Assembly (NCBI GenBank): GCA_004335635.1
Contig: QAXH01002951.1
Span: 168 to 20,866, forward strand
Length of the DNA stretch: 20,699 nucleotides
Direction: 5' to 3'
Origin: Chloromonas sp. AAM2
Lineage: Eukaryota; Chlorophyta; Chlorophyceae; Chlamydomonadales; Chlamydomonadaceae
Shown: piece after piece, positions 10,638-19,648 of the stretch
How positions within the stretch are numbered: the first letter of the stretch is position 1
Layout: every line of letters begins with the position of its first letter
The notes under the pieces: model-generated
Told to the model about the DNA's origin: nothing
Databases searched by the model: none
The model's input: the letters and a program-made list of their open reading frames with translations, nothing else
Made by a program: the position numbers and the translations under genes

Positions 10638-10640
10638 TTA
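10638..10640. repeat. Right TTA target-site duplication
   Basis: TTA immediately outside the right inverted repeat, the partner of 9884-9886. Confidence 0.6.
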
Positions 10641-11154
10641 GCTGGGTGTATGCACTCAATGTCCTTGTGTACACGGTGTGGGCTGGTATCACGAGTGCGT
10701 GTCACCTGATGCAAGCCATGCCTCTGGCGTTTGCTTTTTTGGCGGATGCTGAGCTTCCACACTTGATGCATCTTGAATGTATAGCATTCATCGTAATAAT
10801 TGCTGACATTGTTGTGGATCTCAGAGTCTGTGTCCCTCAGCCAGGACTACATGGCCATGTTTGACCGCTCAGGGGGGCTGCAGGTGGGTGGGCTTCCACA
10901 CTGGGCTTGTACTGAAGACCCGAGCCAGATAAGCAGAGGTGTGATTGCATTACAGAATGCCCATCACATTCCTTGGCCGCAGCATTTCCTGGTGGAACAT
11001 GGAAACAGCTGGCCTTTCAACTGATTTGTGTGATTTGTGTCAGTGAGCCCGCGCCCTCACAGGACCACCAACGGCCCATTCATCCGGTGGTATGTTGATC
11101 AGAATGCAAAATCAGTTCAGAAGCAGATAATGTTTCATATATGGTGACCCCACT
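10641..11154. other. Intergenic stretch, nothing recognised
   Basis: Only short open frames without codon bias or recognisable motifs. It lies between the Harbinger-like element and the SINE-like unit. Confidence 0.4.
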
Positions 11155-11352
11155 GTCATCTCGGGAGCCACCAAAATTTCCCGCACTTAAGCACCCTACA
11201 GGTTAATTTTTGTACGAAAGACAAGAACTTGTAAGACGAGACATAACAAGCATGGCCCTAGCTTCGGTAGCTCCCACTAGTGGGAATCGGACCCGCAACC
11301 TCAACTTGGCTGCTGACGTTGCGTCTGCCTTACAGTTCCCGCCTCGGCTCCG
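11155..11352 (-). mobile_element. tRNA-derived SINE-like element
   Basis: Read on the minus strand, an A-box-like GGAGCCGAGGCGGG (11351-11338) is followed after 44 bases by the B-box-like GGTCCGATTCC (11293-11283), which differs from GGTTCGANTCC at one position. Spacing and order are those of an internal RNA polymerase III promoter. A T-arm can be folded around the B box with one mismatch, but no acceptor stem pairs across the ends, so it is not a functional tRNA gene. About 120 bases of non-tRNA body follow to roughly 11155. The boundaries are approximate and no flanking duplication was identified. Confidence 0.5.
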
Positions 11353-11549
11353 GTCAAGTTGACCCTGATGCCGGGTGTACGTATCACCATGTCTCTGTCA
11401 GATGTCAAAAACTGTCCCAGAACTGGCAAACTTCTTTAACAAGGATCCGTCAACGCTCAAGAATTCAGAATGCTGACCCATGGCCTCCCTGCAGCAAACA
11501 GAAGGCAGTATGCCTTCATTCCCAAATCCAACAGTGTGCCAGTGCCTCA

Positions 11550-11636
11550 ATTGACCAGCATGTTCAAGCAACGGTGCAACATGTCCATGCCACAGCCACC
11601 CATGCTGTAATGTTCACAAAACACTTGTTGGGTCGA
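11550..11636 (+). pseudogene. Possible C-terminal end of a Copia-type RNase H domain
   Basis: The plus-strand translation includes HVQATVQHVHATATHAVMFTKHLLG. It resembles the end of Copia polyproteins, where '(G)TV.l.hv.T...vAD.FTK.L' is conserved; the usual Asp of ADxFTK is replaced by Val. The position just upstream of a purine-rich tract and a TG-starting sequence supports this. The match is short, and no upstream polymerase or integrase part is preserved, so this is a relic at best. Confidence 0.35.
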
Positions 11637-11778
11637 ATGTCCGGAACCTGTTTCGTACCAGCTTTGGTGAGAATGCCGGACGCCAATCCCAGATTGGACA
11701 TTCCTCGACTTGGACGACACGCTCATACGTGCTTGCAGACGGACAGTGGACGATGTTCGGTTGCAAATCGCAGAAGGT
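11635..11778 (+). repeat. Inverted repeat, copy A (partner 19319-19463)
   Basis: About 145 bases match the reverse complement of 19319-19463 at roughly 90% by eye, with a one-base indel in a G run. The two copies flank the GARP gene in opposite orientation. Confidence 0.7.
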
Positions 11779-11787
11779 CTCTGACTC

Positions 11788-11804
11788 ACATGAGGGGAGG
11801 GACT
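11788..11804 (+). repeat. Polypurine-tract-like motif and possible start of a 3' LTR
   Basis: tgaggggagggac is followed at 11804 by TGTTAAAGGCACG. A polypurine tract directly before a TG is how the internal region of an LTR retrotransposon meets its 3' LTR. The same purine motif is present at 355-375 and 9763-9784. The far end of any LTR could not be defined because no second LTR was seen. Confidence 0.35.
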
Positions 11805-12782
11805 GTTAAAGGCACGTGTGCACACAAAAAGATAGTGCGTGAAGCAGCAAACAGCTTTCATGTGCCTTAAGCCCGCACATGCTCAACCATGTGCTACACC
11901 CACAGAACCTTGTGCCACACACACCACACCGACATGTTGCTTGCTTGACAATGCGGGTCTCAGTTGGGGTATAGAGGGCTTGGCTGCCTCCCCAAGGAGG
12001 CGGGCGGTCACAAGCAAACCTTGCTACCATCAGCTGCGCAAGTGCTTCTCATCACAGAAATGGTTCGTATTCCACATGGCCGTCCCACCGTTGCTTGCGC
12101 CACTGAGCGCACCAAGCACATAAGCCAATGCTGGGACATGCTTTTGGCTATTTCACCAGGCCTGTCATGCCAACAATTGGGGCATTGATTCACTGTTCCT
12201 TTGCCTGATTTCTCCACAATCTGAATTCCCAAAACACATTTGTATTTCCACAGCAGTTCTGACTGTGTGTTTGAGCACATCCCAGTATTGGCATGTCCAG
12301 GTGACAGTGTTCTACAGCCAACCTCGTGCCATGCAGCATCAGGCATACATGGAACGGAACGAGTCACAGGGTGCTGCACAATATGTGCAGACAACACTGC
12401 CAGTCAGCTTTTAAGTGCACCTGTGCTTTTTCGTTGTCAGTCACTGAGTGGTATGGGCAGTTTCAACATGTATACCAACATAAGGTTGAAGAAGTTGCTG
12501 GTGTCGACATGCGTTGGTAAGGTCAGAGGGCGTCAAACTGATATGTAGCAAGCATTGCACTTCATGCATAATCCGGAGCAATACAATACATGTGCGTGTT
12601 CACAAGCTGTCAGGAGCAGTGCATGTAGGAGCATGCACGCTTGGGAGCTGACAACATGCACATGCCCGCAACATGTGAAGGCAAATGTTTGCCTTGGTCG
12701 ATCTGATTCTCTGCTGCGATGGACATTGGCAGCCTCATCACACTGTCTTCAGGCTGAGTCTGCATTTATCACAATCACATTC
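11805..12782. other. Intergenic region, possible LTR remnant, no supported gene
   Basis: The first few hundred bases may be LTR-derived. Open frames on either strand (for example 12008-12397 minus, with one CPNC and a Lys/Gly-rich stretch) show no complete motif or splice support. No TGTAA signal for the minus-strand GARP gene was found here, so its 3' end is undefined. Confidence 0.35.
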
Positions 12783-15700
12783 TCACGCCCAATAAGGAGC
12801 GGCATGGGTGTGGGCCTGTTGCACCAAGTGCCCTTCAGATTCCTGGTACACCTGTCCACCAGGCAAAGTGACCACACCACCACCACTCGCATGATGCTGT
12901 GAGTGGTGATGCACTGGCGCTAGACCTCCTTCAGGCTGAACCACATAGATTGGCTGCGTGTGCACATGGCCCGCGTGACCTGCTTCCTGGTGTACAATTA
13001 TTCTGCCACTTTCGTCTAGGTGGGACGCTGGCAGATTCGCATCCCCGGTGGTCACCCAATGCACTGCGACCAGGCCTGAATTGACAACCCCTGGGCCGCT
13101 TGCAACCGTGTAAGTGGGCATGTAGGAGTGCACGGGCATGCTCATGGGGAAGTTCACAGGTGCACGTGCCGTGTGGCTGGCGGGCATGATTGTGTAGCTG
13201 TGCTGGGGTGGGCCGCTGGGGTCATGCACCAGGCTATGAGCAGGGACAGGCAAGGAAGTGCTTCCGGGGTGTGGCAGTGCAGCATTGCCCAGTGTTGGTG
13301 GCGGCACACTCATGTGCTCCCGTTGTGGTAGGCCTGGGGCAAACATTGGTGGTGGCAAGGGATTGGGCCCTGGGTGGGGTTGGCCGGGATGCGGTACTGG
13401 GACGTTCATGCTGCCCGTACGCACGAGCCCTAGTTGGCCTGCTTCTGCAGTGACAGGCTGCTGTGCCAGCCTGTCTGTGGACAAGCGAGCGTTGCGCTCC
13501 AAACCCTGGGCAAAGAAGGGGCCATGGCCGGCATTAGGGTGCTGCATGGAGCCTAGGACGGCCTGTGGCTGGCTGTGTGGCAGGGCCTCAACAGGTGGAG
13601 CGGGCACGTCCACAACGTCAGGCGGGCCTGTCCCCTTGGCCGGCATCATGACCACATGGTACCCCTGCTGCCCGGCCCAAACCCTGAGCGATTCCAGGTC
13701 CATTCCAGGGGGAGGGGCCGGGACACCCTGGGGCAGCATGCCAGCCACATCCAGCTGTGGTGTGAAGTAAGCTGGGGCTGTAGCACTGGTGCTGTGAACC
13801 CGCAGAGGTGCAGTGTAGTGAGAGACAGGAGCTGTGCCTGGGCCTGGCTGGTGTTGGGCTTCAAGGGGAGCAGCGGCGGGACCGGGCAGCTGCTGCTGCA
13901 CCGGGTAGGGAGCCGTGGGTGCCTGGCTGTGCTGGGGTGGTTGTGCGCTGTGCCAACCCCCTTGCGCTTGGCCCTGCTTTGCTGGGTCGTGTATGCTGTA
14001 AGATGGGGCGCTGGCCAAGCCTTGCTGACCTGGGTGTCCTGTATGGTACGTGGGCTGAGCCGCTTGGGCGTGTGGGCCAGGCATTTGTTGGTGGTAATGG
14101 GGCCCGGTAGCCTGCATGGGTGGGCCTGGTGGCGGGATGCTGTTCACGGAGGCGGTTGGCTGGGCCGATGGGGCTGGCGTTGGCACAGTGTAGTAGGACG
14201 TGGGCGCTGGTACTGGCTGATGCGTGCTGTACTGTGGAGCAGTGGCCTGAGGCAACTGCCCAGGCTGTGGCACACTGTAGTGAGGCGGGGCAGGTTGTCC
14301 CGGCGGCCCAGGCTTGACTACGGTGTAGAGGGGAGCGGCCATGTGACTCGGCTGCCCAGACTGTGTCAGGTTGTAATGAGGGGCACTGGTGTGCCCTGGT
14401 GGGTCGGGTGGTGCCACGTGAGGCGGAGGGGCGATCAGCAGTGGGATGTTGTGAGGAGAAGCAGCTGTGTGTGCAGCTGGCTGTCCTGATTGTGGCATGC
14501 TGTTTTGGGAAGCCGTTTGCTGGCCAACCTGGCCCATGGCATGCATGGTGTAGAGGGGAAAGAGCCCCTGGCCTCCCTGCACAGGCTCCATGCGCCCTGA
14601 GCTGGGCTGAGCACCGGTCAAGGAAGTCCGCGAGCCTTCCCTTTTCATGTGATTGACAGCGCTGCCAGGAGCCGCAGCCTGGTACGCATTGCCCTGGAGC
14701 ATGCCCAGAGACTGGTCATGTGCTGTGTTGTCAATGGCACCATCGTGCCTTGAAGCATTGCTGTGATGCGCGCTAGGAGTGTTGCCTGTGGCTTGGACCT
14801 GCTGTGCAGTGCCACTGGTCATACCGTCATTGTGGGCATCGCCTGCACTAGATTTGGTGTTCCTACGTGCCAGCTCTGCAAACTCACGGAGAGCCTGTAT
14901 GCCAGCTTCAACGCTGCCCATGGGAGGTTTTCCCTGAACGGCTTGCCCAGAGACAGCGGGAGCAGGAGGCATGTTGCCAGGCGGCTCGGCAGGGCATGCA
15001 GGTGTCGCGATGTTGGTTTGGCTAGCACTGCCGGCACCCGGAGGAATTTTGGCAAGTATTGATGAAGCATGTGCAAGAGAAGCTTCGCGCAAGATATTGA
15101 ATCCAGTGCTCGGTGGCTGCTGGAGTGGCACCTGCTGCGGCTCCTGGTGCTGATGGTATTGCTGTGCCTGTGGTGGCTGCTGCTGCTGTGGTTGCTGCTG
15201 CTGCTGCTGTGGTTGCTGTGGTTGCTGCTGCTGCTGCTGTGGTTGCTGTGGTTGCTGCTGCTGCTGCTGTGGTTGCTGGTGCTGCTGCTTATCCATCAAG
15301 CTCCCTGACTCATTGGTGAGTCTCTCTGCCCCTGCATCCTGGCCATGATACTTCAGTGGTTTGGATTGGGCATCAGCCACACTGGCCGCCTGCTCCTCCA
15401 TCAAATGTGCCACATGCTGATGGGTCAGTCCAGGTGGCAAGGATGACATCTTGGCTATCTTGGCAGGCCGTGTGTCATCATCGTCAGCTTCTAAGTTCTC
15501 CTCCGCTTCCAGCTTGCGTTTGGATGCAGATTTGGACTCAGGCATCTTAAGCCCTGCTGGCAAACTGTTTGTACGGTATGGCGGGACTGGTCGTGCAGAG
15601 CTTTCATCTGGCATCAGCAAAGAAGCATGGTCTTTTGGCGGTGGCTTTGGGTCTGGGAATGGCTGGCTAGATGGCGGGTGCATGACTGGGTGTGCGGGAA

Positions 15701-18700
15701 CGGGAACGGTTTGCAAGGGCCAGGGTGGCGTGCTGGTGTGTGTGGGGTCACAGGCAGGCACGTTGATGGTTTGCATGACTGTTTGAGACGGTGGCGGGGG
15801 AGGCATGGCAGCAGCCACCGCAGGGCGAGCTGCGGGTAATGGCACAGCGCAGTGAGATTTCAGAGGGGGCAGCGCAAGACCCATGTCACAGATGCTGCTC
15901 TCGGGCCGTGCGACGCTTCGTTTAGCTGGAGAGAATGGATTGAAGAGTGGAACAGGGCGAGGGGCGAGCCCAGATAAGGGTGCCTGATGCGGTTGTGCAG
16001 GGACCGCTGCATGCGTGTGGGCGATTGCCGTGGCATGCATTGAGCTGCTGCCCGGGCCTTCACTGCCCGAGGATGTGCTGCCTGTGAATGCTTTGTTCAC
16101 GCCTGGCAACCCTTGCATGCCCATTCTACTTGCCCCTGATGCATTTGCCCGCATGAGAGCTACGCCAGTAATAGCCGAGGAAGCTGGGGACCTGATAGGC
16201 GCCAGGATGCGCAGGCGGGATGGGGAGGCACCGTCGGTTGATGTGACCGGTGCTTGGATGGGCTGTGCTGCTGCAACATGGGATCCGGGCGTGTCTACAG
16301 GTGCTTGGCCGCTGGTGGTAGGGGCGGGCAACGTGTTGCCAGCGGCATCGGTTGCCTGGACAGACACAGGCACAGGGAAGGGAAGAGCAAGTGTGAAAGG
16401 CACAGATTGTATGCGCCAGTCATGGATGCTTCAAACGCAGGAAGTGCTTTGAAAGTACCACCCCTGTTGCTTCCTCTCCTTGCTACAGCCTGCTGGCCCT
16501 CTGGGGCTGGAACAGTTGCAAAAAGCAAACGTTCGACGCTGGAAGTGTCAGGCATGCGTCCCATGTGGCCTAGCCACCCGAGCCTGTGTGTGCTGAGCAG
16601 GGCACTAATGGCCGGTCGATGAGTCCTGGCGGTTGAATGCACAAGTGAAGTAGTTGGTGCATGCGACATTGTTTGATTATGCCTCATGGCAAATGACAGT
16701 TCCCAATTCAGCCCTACTTGAACAAGGGCATGCACATGTGCTGAGGCCCCCCTCAGCCAGTTCTTGCCTGTTGTATTCCGTCCACAGCCGAAGGAGGTAG
16801 GCGCGTTGCCCAGCAGACTGCAGCTGTCGCGACCGGTTTGTCAGGTAAGCGTTGCGGCTGCCAGTCGCCATGGGATTGCTGCTGCTGCTGCTGCTGCTGC
16901 ACATTTGCCTTCTGGACTTGTCGCTGTGTGTATGGGTCGTACACTTCATGCATGCCATTGCCTGGCCCCTGCTGCTCCTGTGGTGGTGGTGGTGGCGGCA
17001 GGGGTGGAGGCAATGGCTGGTGCAGACCTGTCGGTGGTTGCTGGTGCGGCCCAGTTGTCGGCACTTGATTCTCGACTCTCCCGGGCAGCTGTGGTAGCTG
17101 TAACAGGTCTGACTGGTGTGGCATCAACAGTGCTTGCCCTGGTGCGCCGGTGGCCCTGAGCTCAACTGACGAGCGTTTTTGTAATGTTCTCTGAAGCTCT
17201 GCTACGGGTGGCGGCGCTGCCATGGGCTGCTGCTCCTGCTGGTGCTTCTGCTGCTCCTGCTGTGTTGCATGTGCCGCAGGCGCGTGCAGGGGCTCCAGGG
17301 CCGGCATGCGGGGGGCGGGCGAGCTCAGGTCGCCCATGACCAGGCCGCTGGCAGCGTTACCACCCTTTTTAACGAACAGCCTGTCCATGTGCACATGGCA
17401 GGGCAATGACTTGTAGACACAATCACAGACTTGCCCAGGAAGAAACACAGTGGCGTTGAAAGGAGCAGGACGCAGAAAGAAGGCCGCTGCGCAGCGTCTG
17501 CATGGCATCCTTGCTTCAGAAACATTGCCGCTGGGATTCCCTTTGCGTTCAGGGCTGGCAAGTTGATAGTATGTTGGCTCGTGCGTACCTGTACTTCTGC
17601 AGATGGCTTGCGATCTGCTCCCGAGTCAGGCCCTTGACGTCCATCAGCCGCAGGATGGTCTTAGGCACACATGAGTGGAGCCCCAGCTGACCAACGACCT
17701 GTGCACAGGATGGCACATGGTGCACCATGCAGCATGTGTGGAGGAGACCCAACATGTGTGGAAGAGTTGGCACCAGCAGGCTGGAGGCAATTAAGGCACT
17801 GTTTGTGGGTTAGTTCACAAACAAGCCCCCACAATGATGGCCGCTTGTGCATGCCTGCCGTGCATGGTATGTGCAAGGCGACATGCTGTGACCTGTGCCT
17901 CTCTAACTTGAATGGTGGTCTGCCAAACCAAGCGCTGCAGATACCCATGCCCAAGCATGTTGCATGCATGTGTTTGGCATGCCTGCCGCACAGGCAAGAC
18001 TGCCACGCACCTCAACGAACTTGGCATGCAGCTCAGGAGTCCACGCCAGCCTCTGGCGCTTGCCCGCCGCGCCTGGCACCCATTCGTCATCCATTGGCCC
18101 ACTGGTGTCTCCTCCAAGTGTGCCCCCGCCACACCCTGCCGAGCTATGCTTCCCCGCCGGCCCCTCGTAGCTCATTCTCGTCAGCTGGCCACCTCCACTT
18201 CCACCACCATCCGCCAGTGCGTCATTTCCATGGCCCTGGCTGCCTGTGCCTCCCTGGCTGGGGCTGGGGCTGGTGGGCTGTTCAGCGGCAGCCATAGCCA
18301 GTAGGGTCATGGCATCCATAGACCAGTCACCCGGACCCTTGGAGAGCTTGCGTCTGGGAGGTGGTGGGGGGAGGCGCAGGCAATCGTAGGGCATGGGCAG
18401 GCACACCTGAGGGCAGGTTGAGCAGAGATGGACTTCGGTGTGCGCACAATACGTGCGACCAGCATGTACGGATTCCTGGCAGCACATGTTGTCAAGCAAA
18501 CATGCATGTGCATGGGGTGATGATGGCCACAGTGTTGTTCTTGCCGCAGCGTGGCCGCAAATGGGATAATTCTGCTAGCTCTGATTCCATGGCAGCCGTG
18601 CCAGGCTCTCGACCGTCAAGCTAGTATGGGACCACAGCTGAGACTTGTCAACCGATAGCATGCAACGGTGGCAGCAATTCCACATGTGAGCATCCACTGA

Positions 18701-19078
18701 CGGTACGGGAACGTACGCACGCCTGCCTATGCCACTGATGCAATTTCAACAGCAGACGCATGTCCAGCTTTCGCTCATGCATGGCTGTCAGAGAGCTTGT
18801 GCGCTCATGGGTATGCATGATGCAACGCCCACCTGACAACCTTTGTCGTTCTCAGAATCGACGGTCAAATCCATGCATTGGTCAACGAGCTTAAACTCTT
18901 CTTTGGTCAAGTAGTACGCAGACTCATTCTCGTTTGCAGCTTTGAAAACCTCCGGCATGTTTCCAGGACCTTCAGTGTGGGTGTTTTCCGCTGATGAATG
19001 CAGATTGCCTGCACATGTATCCGATGGTGGCTGCTCCCGCATATCCTGTTCTGCAGCTGCCCCATTCTCCTGTTCCAT
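12783..19078 (-). CDS. GARP (LUX/PCL1-type single-MYB) transcription factor with giant Gln/Pro-rich C terminus
   Basis: Predicted nuclear DNA-binding regulator. Exons on the minus strand are 19078-18833, 18406-18011, 17698-17589, 17380-16768 and 16355-12783, giving about 1,645 residues. The start is the ATG at 19078 (MEQENG), the first in frame after a TAG at 19186-19184. The GARP domain is about residues 198-256: [15 protein letters not shown], then an intron, then [14 protein letters not shown] and [14 protein letters not shown], then an intron, then RLFVKK. The VPKTI and ASHLQKYRL[FY] signatures place it near LUX/PCL1 and the Chlamydomonas ROC GARP proteins rather than B-type ARRs; no receiver domain is present. 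Intron phases are 0, 0, 2 and 0, and the last intron uses a GC donor. The C-terminal 1,190 residues hold a possible nuclear localisation signal (SKRKLEAEE) beside an acidic run near residue 730, a polyglutamine array, and Tyr/Pro/Gly repeats. A clock role is inference from the domain only. Confidence 0.85.
13985..14390 (-). repeat. Degenerate ~20-aa Tyr/Pro/Gly repeats in the GARP C terminus
   Basis: Roughly nine units carry the pattern [PS]xY[STNH][VLIT] followed by a few residues and PG[QP]P, for example [21 protein letters not shown] and [11 protein letters not shown]. Spacing is about 17-22 residues. The region looks disordered and may act as an activation or condensation-prone segment; that is inference. 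Confidence 0.55.
15112..15291 (-). repeat. Polyglutamine tract built on a 30-bp tandem repeat
   Basis: In the GARP gene (about residues 810-870), blocks of six Gln alternate with PQQP. On the plus strand the core 15181-15283 is about three and a half copies of a 30-base unit (ggttgctgtgg, then a gct/ctg run). Copies are virtually identical, so length may vary between strains or be collapsed in the assembly. Confidence 0.8.
16445..16640 (-). mobile_element. Non-LTR retrotransposon (LINE) relic inside GARP intron 4
   Basis: The minus-strand frame reads [14 protein letters not shown] followed by ERLLFATVP and an Arg/Gly-rich tail. This is the pattern found at the C-terminal end of many LINE reverse transcriptase proteins ('RLrWlGHv.RMpd.rlpk.lLf'). 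Only this part is recognisable, so it is a truncated relic in the same orientation as the host gene. It makes up about half of the 412-nt intron. Confidence 0.6.
16766..16767 (-). promoter_or_regulatory. GC splice donor of GARP intron 4
   Basis: On the minus strand the exon ends CAACAG and the intron starts GCAAGA, matching the consensus of GC-AG introns (AG|GCAAG). The acceptor is the pyrimidine-rich tgtctgtccag ending at 16356. Both sides are phase 0 and restore one open frame. In-frame GT alternatives nearby (GTCGCG, GTCTGC, GTGGAC) fit the donor consensus poorly. Confidence 0.6.
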
Positions 19079-19312
19079 GGCATGGTCCCCTTCCGGATCT
19101 GCATGCGCAGGCGCCAAGGTGACCCTACCACAACCGGCAGACGACTTTTCTCCCACATGCCATGCCTTGCGTGTCCCATACAACTACAAGCCAATGCGTC
19201 AAAATGAACTGGAGGCCAACACCGAAGTGCGACTGGAAAGCCGTCAGCAGCATCTGGCTTGCTAAGGCAACTCACCGTGGGACATTCAGAAGGATTAAGC
19301 GCCAGCTAACAG
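19079..19312 (-). promoter_or_regulatory. 5' UTR/promoter region of the GARP gene
   Basis: This stretch lies between the proposed ATG at 19078 and the repeat that starts at 19319. The in-frame stop at 19186-19184 means the coding sequence cannot extend upstream without another splice. No clear TATA box or clock element was identified. Confidence 0.3.
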
Positions 19313-19648
19313 GCCGTAACCATCTGCGAATGGCAATCCAGCATCGTCCACTGTCCGTCTGCAAGCACAGATGAGCGTGTCTTCCAAATCGAGGAATGTC
19401 AAATCTGGGGATTGGCGTCCGGCATTCTCACCAAAACTGGCACGAAACAGCTTTCAGACATTCACCTGGACTGCACGTGCAGAACAAATCTTGTCAGCCC
19501 ACAAAAATTCCAGCAAACAGCAAAGTCCCTGCAAGTGGTCAGCCCTTTTGCTCAAGAGCGAATCTTGGCCTGCGCCGTGCATATCAAAGGCACAAATGCC
19601 AGTGGCGAGGCTGCTCAAACCGTGTCTGACATTGATTTCGACTCCTAA
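19313..19648 (+). pseudogene. Possible coding relic or terminal exon of an unrecognised gene
   Basis: After gctaacag there are 112 open codons on the plus strand ending in TAA at 19646-19648. They begin AVTICEWQ, contain DERVFQIEECQIW, and end QTVSDIDFDS. The composition is balanced, unlike the low-complexity neighbours. The first half is the inverted repeat; in copy A the same minus-strand frame reads HCPSASTYERVVQVEECPIW but then shifts frame and stops. No protein family is recognised, and 5' exons would have to overlap the GARP gene, so a transposon-borne or dead gene fragment is more likely than a working gene. Confidence 0.3.
19319..19463 (-). repeat. Inverted repeat, copy B (partner 11635-11778)
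   Basis: The reverse complement of 11635-11778 is found here at roughly 90% identity by eye. Copy B has GGGG where copy A has GGG (plus strand, near 19410), so the two copies differ in reading frame downstream. Flanking sequences differ, including loss of the purine-rich tract found 10 bases beyond copy A. Confidence 0.7.

Noticed and set aside
11281..11351. Functional tRNA gene on the minus strand
   Set aside because: A and B boxes are present but no acceptor stem pairs and the T-stem has a mismatch; SINE-like origin fits better.
11280..11870. 196-codon plus-strand open frame as a single gene
   Set aside because: It starts inside the SINE-like unit and runs through the repeat and purine tract; only a short internal part resembles a Copia tail.
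12008..12397. Minus-strand frame with CPNC that might be a zinc-binding protein
   Set aside because: Only one Cys pair is present, there is no start or splice context, and the frame lies in a transposon-rich intergenic stretch.
13575..14489. 304-codon plus-strand open frame
   Set aside because: It is antisense to the long GARP exon 5 and has the Trp/Gly/Cys-rich composition expected from the complement of Pro/Gln/His codons.
18361..18833. Extra GARP exon between exons 1 and 2
   Set aside because: Candidate frames after acceptor-like AGs near 18640 meet stops within about 15-30 codons, and the direct junction 18833 to 18406 keeps frame.
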